Source: Mucilaginibacter sp.
GTDB taxonomy: Bacteria > Bacteroidota > Bacteroidia > Sphingobacteriales > Sphingobacteriaceae
DNA length: 42,664 nt
Direction: 5' to 3'
NCBI GenBank assembly: GCA_028287865.1
Contig: JAQBOU010000238.1
Span: forward strand, 1-42,664
In this document: one piece after another, positions 7,372-13,910 of the stretch
Position numbering within the stretch: position 1 is the stretch's first letter
Layout: each line of letters opens with the position of its first letter
Position numbers and translations under genes: made by a program
Notes under the pieces: generated by a model
The model's input: only the letters and a program-made list of their open reading frames with translations
Database searches by the model: none
What the model was told of the DNA's origin: nothing

Positions 7372-8877
7372 TCAGGCAAAAAAGCCATGAATAAACCATT
7401 GTTTGGAATGATCGCCGCCATAATGCCCTGATCTGAACAGCCAGTAGCGCTGGCCGTTTTCATCTTCTACCTGGTAATAATCGCGGTGCTCGCCCTGCTC
7501 CAGCCACCATTCGCGCTCAATCCGTTCGGGGCCATCTGCTTTTTTCACGTGGTGGACTTTATCCTTATAGATAAACAGCATTGGCGGATAATCTGGTATC
7601 AGGGCAGTTACTTCAATTCGTTCGGGCCTGGATAATAACAGGGAAGGTCGCGGTCGGCCGGTTCGCCACTTTGTAGCGGGCTTTTCTTTAAGCGACAATG
7701 CAGGCTTAATAGATCGCTCGGGCCAGTAATGTTCCTGCGGCAGGTACCGGTGAATATTGCCTGCGCCAATCTTATTCGCCAGCCTGTCCAGCAGCTCGGC
7801 TAAACTTAGATCTTCCAGTCCGCAGCCTTCGGGCGACCATAATACTTCCTGTTCCGGTTCAACCTCCTCTACTTTTGGCGCTTCCAGCGTAAACAGCTCA
7901 ATGCCCAAAGCCGGCTCGAGCGTGGGTATTTTCAACTCAAACAGTTTAAACAAGTGACTTACCTGGTGCGTGGCCCGGTTGGTGCCGATAGCAGCCTGTA
8001 TCAGATGACCATCCACCCGGTAGCCTTTTAAAATCGCGGTACGGACCCCCATCCCTTCACCTTGTAAACGCAGGCAAAGTTTTTTTAATAGTGTTTTTAC
8101 CGCTATCTCAATACCTGTTGCCGTACGGATAGGTTCCAGGCAAGGTAGCCGCTCTGTATAAGGTTCCACCGGTTGTAAAAGCTGGATCGGCTCCTCCTCG
8201 TTCCCTAAAGCCTGGTCAAGCCGCAGCAGCAACTCCTGCCCAAAACGGCGGCGTAAAGCTGTGCGCCCGATACCTATAAAACTTTTGATGGTATAAAAGC
8301 CAAGCTTTTGGAGCCGTTCTAAAATAACCGCTTCCAAACGGAGCGCTGCAGGCGGTAAGGGCAACAGGGCATTCACCTGTTTGCCCGGCTCAATAATGGG
8401 TTTAGTCCGGCCAAACCGGGCAACGGCCCAGGCAGTGCCCACCGTATCGGCCATGGCACCCCGTACATCGTAGCCTTTACTTATTAAGCGGGTAACAATC
8501 TCGTTTAAATAGCCCCGTTCGCCGCCCCACAAATGCGCGCAGCCCGAAACATCCAGCAGCAAACCGCCCGGCAGATCGACCGCTATTAGGGGCGAATAAC
8601 GGATACACCACTCCCCCAGGGCGTTGAGTAATTTATCCGCCTGGCCGGGAATCTCATCTATCACCTGCAAGTCCGGCACGATGGCTTTGGCATCCGCTGC
8701 TGCCATCCCTGCAGTTATGCCCCCGGCCTCGGCTAAAATATTAGCCGCCGTGATCACCATGCGGTTACGCACAGACGCAGCAAAAACAAAAGGCGTTGCC
8801 TTCAGTTCCGGTCGCCGGAGCGTGAGCCAATCCGTCGTTAAATGACGGAACCATAATGAAACAAAACGCTTTTCCAT
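7372..8877 (-). CDS. imuB: ImuB, Y-family polymerase-like mutasome hub
   Basis: A DinB/UmuC-fold protein that acts as the non-catalytic adaptor of the ImuA-ImuB-DnaE2 mutasome. The polymerase fold is recognisable (MAAADAKAIVPDLQV; LLLDVSGCAHLWGGERG at about 107-122), but acidic residues of active Y-family enzymes are missing. The N-terminal strand reads FVSLWFRHL instead of an Asp-containing strand, and the SIDE motif region reads YSPLIAVDLPGG. This loss is the hallmark of ImuB. The C-terminal part has a little-finger-like domain and an OB-like tail (ALIPDYPPMLFIYKDKVHHV). It begins two bases after the imuA stop codon. It was followed ancestrally, in the usual cassette, by dnaE2. Confidence 0.92.
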   Translation of the reverse strand: MEKRFVSLWFRHLTTDWLTLRRPELKATPFVFAASVRNRMVITAANILAEAGGITAGMAAADAKAIVPDLQVIDEIPGQADKLLNALGEWCIRYSPLIAVDLPGGLLLDVSGCAHLWGGERGYLNEIVTRLISKGYDVRGAMADTVGTAWAVARFGRTKPIIEPGKQVNALLPLPPAALRLEAVILERLQKLGFYTIKSFIGIGRTALRRRFGQELLLRLDQALGNEEEPIQLLQPVEPYTERLPCLEPIRTATGIEIAVKTLLKKLCLRLQGEGMGVRTAILKGYRVDGHLIQAAIGTNRATHQVSHLFKLFELKIPTLEPALGIELFTLEAPKVEEVEPEQEVLWSPEGCGLEDLSLAELLDRLANKIGAGNIHRYLPQEHYWPERSIKPALSLKEKPATKWRTGRPRPSLLLSRPERIEVTALIPDYPPMLFIYKDKVHHVKKADGPERIEREWWLEQGEHRDYYQVEDENGQRYWLFRSGHYGGDHSKQWFIHGFFA

Positions 8878-8879
8878 CC

Positions 8880-9611
8880 TTATCCCGCCTTTCTTTGTGG
8901 TAATGTTACCACCTTAGCCGTTTCAGTTACCGGCGTAAAGCCGCCGTCTGTCCATTCCAGTTGCCAGCTGCCGGGGTTGCCGTTACGTACCCGCAACAGG
9001 TCTACCTGCCAGCGCGGGAAACCTACTCCCGGCAGCTCATCCTCCAAGATGCTTGGCAGCGGCGTTATTTGCCAGCGGGCCACGCAGGTGGTGGTACCCA
9101 GCTTACGCGGATCATTACGCAGCAGGAAGCCCGTTACCTTGCTGCTCTCTACCGCCAGCTGTAAACGGCGCGACTGTGCAAAGCTGATGTCCTGCACCTC
9201 GCCGATCACCGCAGCCAAGCCCTTGCACTTGAGTGCTTCTTCCATGACCCAAAGCACATCCTTCTCGCGCTGCACATCAATAAATATCATACGATCGGGT
9301 GCTACATCAAAAGCCACCAGTGATGGGGGAAAAAGCCTGCGCGACGTGCTGATCCACAAACAGGCACCGCCATGCTGCATCAGCGCTGCCAGCAGTCCGG
9401 CCGTAAAACCACCGGTGGCCGCCGCTGTCTCCGGCGTAGGGCAAATTAACTCGTGGATGGTACCGGTAGGGAACACCCCATTAGGAAATGCGGCCTCCAA
9501 TGGTCCCAGACCCAAACCGTTGGCCTTACCCGCCGCAGGCGGGGTAAAGCCCTCCCATAACAAAATATCCTTTTGCAGCTGGCTGATGAGATCTTTTTTG
9601 GTATCGGACAT
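8880..9611 (-). CDS. imuA: ImuA, RecA-like mutasome protein
   Basis: A 243-residue RecA/SulA-like protein, first gene of the damage-induced mutagenesis cassette. The motif order is typical of the Bacteroidota ImuA family: LGLGPLEAAFPNGVFPTGTIHELI, then ETAAATGGFTAGLLAALM where RecA has its P-loop (no GxxxxGKT here, so ATP binding is doubtful), then CLWISTSRRLFPPSL and the late VDLLRVRNGNPGSWQLEW. ATG is preceded by a palindrome near-identical to that before dnaE2. Translation of imuB starts two bases after its stop, indicating one operon. By analogy with Caulobacter and Mycobacterium cassettes, expression is expected after DNA damage. Confidence 0.9.
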   Translation of the reverse strand: MSDTKKDLISQLQKDILLWEGFTPPAAGKANGLGLGPLEAAFPNGVFPTGTIHELICPTPETAAATGGFTAGLLAALMQHGGACLWISTSRRLFPPSLVAFDVAPDRMIFIDVQREKDVLWVMEEALKCKGLAAVIGEVQDISFAQSRRLQLAVESSKVTGFLLRNDPRKLGTTTCVARWQITPLPSILEDELPGVGFPRWQVDLLRVRNGNPGSWQLEWTDGGFTPVTETAKVVTLPQRKAG

Positions 9612-9638
9612 AAACTCGTCATTTCGGGCTATAAAGCT

Positions 9639-9657
9639 ATGCTAAAAATTTTAGCAT
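9639..9657. promoter_or_regulatory. Palindromic operator between imuA and 9701
   Basis: Arms ATGCTAAAA and TTTTAGCAT are perfect 9-bp inverted repeats around one central base. The site lies 28 bp before the imuA start and 44 bp before the divergent small gene. Its core is repeated upstream of dnaE2, which ties the separated cassette halves together. On the imuA strand a near-consensus -7 box (TAGCTTTA) follows it. Confidence 0.65.
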
Positions 9658-9700
9658 TTTATATAAATTATTACAAAATAATTTCCACCTTTGTTTTAGT

Positions 9701-9988
9701 ATGATGAAAAATATCGAGCTGATGAGTGAGGCGAAAGCATGGGTAAAACGCAAAAACGGCCCCGACGAAGTGGTGCGCATTGTTCCCGACCCGGAAGATG
9801 GAGCACCCGTGCTGCGCTATGAAATATACACCGCCTTTGATGCCAACCCGGACTACCTGGGCCGGATATTATTTGATAAACAAGGCTACTGGATATATGA
9901 CGGCGAAATACTGAGCGTAACCGAACAGGAACAGGTGGCGAAGTTTATTATTAATTATGTGGAGGGGTATGAAGGGAAATTTGTTTGA
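9701..9988 (+). CDS. Small hypothetical protein divergent from imuA
   Basis: A 95-residue acidic, probably cytoplasmic protein with no signal peptide or membrane segment. I do not recognise a family. It is Asp/Glu/Tyr-rich (DPEDGAPVLRYEIYTAF) with conserved-looking codon use. Starts at MMKN, one codon later, or at the internal MSEAKAW are all possible. A near-match to the -7 box (CACCTTTG) lies 8 bp before the first ATG. It shares the intergenic palindrome with imuA, so damage-linked control is possible but unproven. Confidence 0.6.
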   Translation: MMKNIELMSEAKAWVKRKNGPDEVVRIVPDPEDGAPVLRYEIYTAFDANPDYLGRILFDKQGYWIYDGEILSVTEQEQVAKFIINYVEGYEGKFV

Positions 9989-10066
9989 GGCTATTGCTTA
10001 AGCTGAAAGTTGATAAATAATGAGACGAAGTTACGCGGGGCTAAACCTTGGTAGAGGAAGAAATCT

Positions 10067-10693
10067 CTAAGATGAATGATTATTTCTTTTTGTGAAGTCT
10101 TTTACAATTTCCTCTATATAAACTTGCATACCTTTAGCTGTAATAAAATCTTCTTTTTTTGTGGTGGACTTTAAATTAAAATAGGAAGTATGATTGTATA
10201 AATCATAATCTAATTCATCTTCATATTTATTAGTAATACATTTTAAAACAAATTCCTTAAAGGTTATAGGAGAATTACCCATTAAAGTCACTGTATCTGC
10301 ATAACCTTTATAGTCAATTATGCTCGCTGTATCATATGGTTTTCTATTGGGCGCTTCACTAATATCACTATAGTATTGTATTACAAATTCCACTAAATTT
10401 GAACGAACTAAAACTGGTTCAAGCATATTTGATGTGGCAACATAAGCTAGTTGAACCTCATAATTAGAAACACCTGTATCAATAGTGCCGTACATTATAT
10501 AATGAATTTTCAAGAGGGAGATTTGATTAAATTCAATAGTAGAAACTTCTGGTTCAAAGTCTTTACCAACCACCATTATATTATTTAATGTATATAGAGC
10601 TAAATGCAAATCTTGTACAGGGACAGTTGATGTGGGGATAAATTCAAAATACTCCCATTCTCCGGTACTTATTTGTTTGAGTGCTATAGTCAT
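10067..10693 (-). CDS. AT-rich orphan hypothetical protein
   Basis: A 208-residue protein without signal peptide or membrane helices; family not recognised. The start at MTIALKQIS was preferred to an ATG nine codons upstream because the extra MVLTLHLVT looks like leader sequence. Predicted mixed alpha/beta: strands around NYEVQLAYVAT and helices toward the end (KGMQVYIEEIVKDFTKRNN). Codon use is markedly more AT-rich than that of imuA or the small gene beside it, suggesting recent acquisition. It stands alone, convergent with the small gene at 9701. Confidence 0.55.
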   Translation of the reverse strand: MTIALKQISTGEWEYFEFIPTSTVPVQDLHLALYTLNNIMVVGKDFEPEVSTIEFNQISLLKIHYIMYGTIDTGVSNYEVQLAYVATSNMLEPVLVRSNLVEFVIQYYSDISEAPNRKPYDTASIIDYKGYADTVTLMGNSPITFKEFVLKCITNKYEDELDYDLYNHTSYFNLKSTTKKEDFITAKGMQVYIEEIVKDFTKRNNHSS

Positions 10694-10760
10694 AGTTACC
10701 AAATGTAATGTTAATACCAATCACTTACCTAAACTAAGTTTGTAACCCGAGTCCTAAAAT

Positions 10761-10898
10761 ATGGTAAGCATTCTGCTTGCACAGGCTTGTGCTGTATTTA
10801 TCATCTATTTAAGCAAGCTTTTTGTGCGTCGCAGAGGCAAATCCGGACTATTTTTTGAAGATTTGAAGCGATTAGCATCATTTCCAGATAAAATCTAA
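10761..10898 (+). CDS. Possible 45-residue single-pass membrane peptide
   Basis: ATG to TAA encodes a hydrophobic stretch (about residues 3-21) followed by RRRGK, which fits the positive-inside rule, then a short amphipathic tail (FFEDLKRLASFPDKI). An in-frame stop lies directly before the ATG, so it is not the tail of a longer reading frame. No promoter or family support is visible, and it could be a chance ORF. Confidence 0.2.
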   Translation: MVSILLAQACAVFIIYLSKLFVRRRGKSGLFFEDLKRLASFPDKI

Positions 10899-11006
10899 TA
10901 ACAGAAGAAAAGGCACCATTAAAAGTTAACAGCGTTGCGCGAAATAGTTTATTTAATAAAGGAATTTCATAAATCTAAAGAAAGCCCCGCCTTCATTAAT
11001 TGATTA

Positions 11007-11040
11007 TTAATCCCTTATTAATACTTATGCCCTTTATTCG
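11007..11040 (+). promoter_or_regulatory. Tandem TTAAT operator and promoter of GH43
   Basis: Hexamers TTAATC (11007-11012) and TTAATA (11018-11023) start 11 bp apart. The 16-bp core TTAATCCCTTATTAAT is followed nine bases later by CTTTATTCG, which continues TAG. The same arrangement precedes the GH92 gene. It lies 75 bp before the GH43 start codon. I interpret it as the site of the PUL activator overlapping the promoter. Confidence 0.6.
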
Positions 11041-11114
11041 TAGTTAAACAATAACCAACACAACTATTGCAAAACAGCGCAATAAATTATAAACCCTATA
11101 AGCATAACAAAAAA

Positions 11115-12059
11115 ATGAGAAAATTAATTATCGCATCTCTGCTGTCAGCAGCGTCGGCCTTGTCATTCAATCGCTGTCAGGCGCAGGATTTAGCAAAGAA
11201 CCCGTTTATCACCAGTATGTACACAGCAGACCCATCAGCCCATGTATGGGCCGACGGCAGGCTTTATGTATATGCTTCGCATGATATTGCACCTGCCCGG
11301 GGATGTGATCTGATGGATCAATATCATGTTTTTTCGACCGATGACATGGTTCACTGGAAAGACCATGGTGAAATTCTTCGTGCCAGCCAAGTTTCATGGG
11401 GGAGGCCGGAAGGCGGCTTTATGTGGGCGCCCGATTGTGCTTATAAAAACGGCACTTACTATTTCTATTTCCCCCATCCAAGTGACACCAAATGGAACAA
11501 CAGCTGGAAAATAGGTGTCGCAACCAGCAAGAGCCCGGCAAGCGGCTTTAAGGTACAAGGCTATATAAAAGGCCTTGAATCAATGATCGATCCGGCGGTG
11601 TTTGTTGACGATGACGGACAGGCTTATTTTTATTACGGCGGAGGCGGAACTTGCAAGGGCGGAAAGCTTAAAGATAACATGGTTGAAATTGATGGTGAAA
11701 TGAAGGTAATGGAAGGATTACAGGATTTTCATGAAGCTACCTTTGTTCATAAAAGAAACGGTATCTATTATCTGTCCTACTCGGATAATCATGATGAAGG
11801 AGGCAAACATAACCAAATGAGGTATGCAACCAGCAAAAGCCCCCTAGGCCCCTGGACTTATCAGGGCATATTTATGGACCCAACGGACAGCTATACTAAC
11901 CACGGTTCAATTGTTGAATATAAAGGGCAGTGGTATTCGTTTTACCATAATAGCGCCCTCTCTCACCAGGATTGGGAAAGATCAATCTGTGTAGACAAGC
12001 TTTATTACAATGCTGATGGTACCATTCAAAAGGTTATCCCTACAGGCAAACAAAACTGA
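11115..12059 (+). CDS. Secreted glycoside hydrolase family 43 enzyme
   Basis: A single-domain five-bladed beta-propeller glycosidase of family GH43 (typical activities alpha-L-arabinofuranosidase, beta-xylosidase or exo-galactanase; the substrate cannot be read here). Signal peptide residues 1-24, ending CQAQ. The three family carboxylates are in place: D39 in YTADPSAHVW (base), D159 in SMIDPAVFVDDDG (pKa modulator), E207 in FHEATFVHKRNG (acid). The start at MRKLIIAS gives a proper signal peptide; an ATG 16 codons upstream would put polar sequence before it. It is a monocistronic PUL gene on the opposite strand to the GH71/99-like gene, sharing a terminator with it. Confidence 0.9.
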   Translation: MRKLIIASLLSAASALSFNRCQAQDLAKNPFITSMYTADPSAHVWADGRLYVYASHDIAPARGCDLMDQYHVFSTDDMVHWKDHGEILRASQVSWGRPEGGFMWAPDCAYKNGTYYFYFPHPSDTKWNNSWKIGVATSKSPASGFKVQGYIKGLESMIDPAVFVDDDGQAYFYYGGGGTCKGGKLKDNMVEIDGEMKVMEGLQDFHEATFVHKRNGIYYLSYSDNHDEGGKHNQMRYATSKSPLGPWTYQGIFMDPTDSYTNHGSIVEYKGQWYSFYHNSALSHQDWERSICVDKLYYNADGTIQKVIPTGKQN

Positions 12060-12101
12060 AAAAGCATTTTAGTTCAGTTTAAAAGCAGTTATTAACGCAA
12101 A

Positions 12102-12128
12102 ACGCCCGGACTAAACAGATCCGGGCGT
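12102..12128. terminator. Terminator between convergent GH43 and GH71/99-like genes
   Basis: ACGCCCGG pairs with CCGGGCGT across an 11-nt loop. The 3' side runs into TCTTTGTGTTT on the plus strand and the other side is A-rich, so it can serve both genes. Confidence 0.75.
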
Positions 12129-12154
12129 CTTTGTGTTTCGTTATTTTTTATCAA

Positions 12155-13456
12155 TTATTTTTCAGGGTTCCTAACCGGCAATTTAAAGTTAAGTGGTTCT
12201 TCGTGCTTTAATATTTTACCTGCTTCACCGGTTAACCATAAGTAATAATCAGATGGCTTACCTTCAAGATCGGCAAAGGCAGTATTTGGGTTAGCACTAA
12301 CAGGCGGATGGTCAGTTACTTTGAAAATAGCTGTGCCTTCATTTACTTCATCAAACATAGCCACATACAACATGCTTGCCCCGGTTGACATAGCGGTTGA
12401 TAACATTTGCCAGTAAAAACGCCCGCCCATACGGGGTATTGATGCTACCGGTTTTATATCATCCGGAAATTCATGACGGCTCAGGTTATGCCAGCTAAAT
12501 CCCGGATAAACGCATGGCACATAACTTAGGTTGTTATCCCTACACCATTTCATGTCTGCAATTAAATCATCCCTGTACCTGTTCATATCATTGTGCAGCA
12601 ACGGCGAATAACGTTGTACACTCCAGGGTAAAACAATATCACATTGTTTAATCAATTCATGCAGGTAAGGGTCGGGATTGCAATCAGCGCTTAAAGTACG
12701 CCACGAGTTTGGCACACCTATCATAACCGCGCAGCCGCCATAAACAGGGTCGTTTTTTAAAAAGTCAATCAATCTTTCCAGGCCGATATTCCTGATGTTG
12801 TAGGGCCGGTCAGGAAAGCCTGCGCCCCAAATAGCGACCACAGGTTTGCCGTTAAAATGAAGGTATGTTTGTGTCCCCTCCTGATTGGTAACTTTTAATT
12901 GATCTACCAGATATTTCCAGTCATCTATTATAGCGGAGCAATCTTCATCTGATCCCGCCAGTCCCGACAAATCGTACATAACCGCAATAGCTCTTTTATA
13001 TTTGGAAGCAGCTTCTAATGCGTTTTTCAATATTAATGAGGACTTGCTGTTTTTTTTGTCTTTACTCTTTGCCACACCAAAAAAACGCTGCATAAACACA
13101 CCATCTACTCCATATTGCTGCATCCACTTAAAATGCAAGTCGATAGTGCTTTTATCAGCAGAACTGAAAAACCGCGCTGTTTGCCCGGAAGCCAGTTTAA
13201 ATGGAGTAGGGTACGTCTTTTCATATTCACTTACATCGGGCCACAAATCTATCCCTGAACGTTCTTCATTCCCATATGCATAATGCGAGGAATTGCTTCC
13301 GTCGCCGGCGGCACTGAACCATCCCTGGTAGCCGGCCATAATTAAGCCTTTGTAAGTAGGATAAAGCGTGTTTTTGCTGTGCTTTGTTTGAGCCTTACTG
13401 GTAAAGGCAGCGCATAGTATTAAAAGTGCGTAAACTGAATAATTAATTATTTTCAT
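12155..13456 (-). CDS. Secreted glycoside hydrolase 71/99-like protein
   Basis: A 433-residue exported (beta/alpha)8-barrel protein of the GH71/GH99-like group. Signal peptide residues 1-22 (ends SKAQ). Family sequence: KGLIMAGYQGWFSAAGDG near the N-terminus, YGVDGVFMQRFFG, and AMFDEVNEGTAIFK with E370 and E373. That E-x-x-E pair matches the catalytic glutamates of GH99 endo-alpha-mannosidases, although most members of this wider group are uncharacterised. Together with the GH92 enzyme it suggests an alpha-mannosidic or similar substrate, which is an inference. It is divergent from the membrane regulator, with a tandem TTAAT element between them. Confidence 0.82.
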   Translation of the reverse strand: MKIINYSVYALLILCAAFTSKAQTKHSKNTLYPTYKGLIMAGYQGWFSAAGDGSNSSHYAYGNEERSGIDLWPDVSEYEKTYPTPFKLASGQTARFFSSADKSTIDLHFKWMQQYGVDGVFMQRFFGVAKSKDKKNSKSSLILKNALEAASKYKRAIAVMYDLSGLAGSDEDCSAIIDDWKYLVDQLKVTNQEGTQTYLHFNGKPVVAIWGAGFPDRPYNIRNIGLERLIDFLKNDPVYGGCAVMIGVPNSWRTLSADCNPDPYLHELIKQCDIVLPWSVQRYSPLLHNDMNRYRDDLIADMKWCRDNNLSYVPCVYPGFSWHNLSRHEFPDDIKPVASIPRMGGRFYWQMLSTAMSTGASMLYVAMFDEVNEGTAIFKVTDHPPVSANPNTAFADLEGKPSDYYLWLTGEAGKILKHEEPLNFKLPVRNPEK

Positions 13457-13657
13457 TTTTATAAATTAGTAAATCGGTTAGTGTTATTTAGCGTGAAAGT
13501 TGTGGCTGATTTTTGCAGTAGTTTTTTTAGCATAGGCATAAAATACCTTTATAGTTTATATTTGTTAATTATGGTCTTGTTTCTGATGTAATAAAGATGA
13601 GTTAACGGCATACTTGTCATTGTTACAGCAAATAAATGGGCCGGACTTAAAAAAAAA

Positions 13658-13674
13658 TTAATTATGTATTAATT
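13658..13674. promoter_or_regulatory. Tandem TTAAT operator, divergent region
   Basis: TTAATT-N5-TTAATT with starts exactly 11 bp apart. Because the hexamer is nearly palindromic it also reads as TTAATA-N5-TTAATT on the minus strand, facing the GH71/99-like gene about 200 bp away. The regulator gene lies 240 bp the other way, so autoregulation is possible. The match is weaker in sequence than the GH92 site. Confidence 0.4.
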
Positions 13675-13727
13675 GATTGTTTTTTAAGGTTAATAGATTG
13701 AGAGCCGATAAATTAGATGATAAATCG

Positions 13728-13752
13728 ATATTCTTCTTCTTGCGAAGAATAT
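13728..13752. repeat. Inverted repeat upstream of the regulator
   Basis: ATATTCTTC and GAAGAATAT are perfect 9-bp arms around a 7-nt spacer. No T tract follows, so it is more likely an operator or mRNA hairpin than a terminator. Confidence 0.5.
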
Positions 13753-13910
13753 TGATTCACTTAATCACGTTGTAAATGTGAATTATCATCTTAATTTTGA
13801 GTTAAAATAAAATTGCATATACTTACCGGCTTTTGCAGCTATTAACTATTTTTCAGATTATAAACCGATTTAGGAGTTCTTATCCTGAGATAATTAGTAC
13901 CAAAAAATAA

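Larger units (their letters stand above)
10694..11114. other. Intergenic region before the GH43 gene
   Basis: Divergent intergenic region of about 420 bp. It holds a doubtful 45-codon ORF and, nearer the GH43 gene, the tandem TTAAT operator and the CTTTATTCGTAG element shared with the GH92 promoter. Nothing else is recognised. Confidence 0.6.
13457..13910. other. Divergent intergenic region, GH71/99-like and regulator
   Basis: About 450 AT-rich bases between two divergent genes. It contains a tandem TTAATT element with 11-bp period and a 9-bp-arm hairpin. No ORF of interest was found on either strand. Confidence 0.6.

Noticed and set aside
8977..9645. 222-codon open frame on the strand opposite imuA
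   Set aside because: It is a shadow of imuA: Ser/Pro/Lys-rich, no family features, and fully covered by a well-recognised gene.
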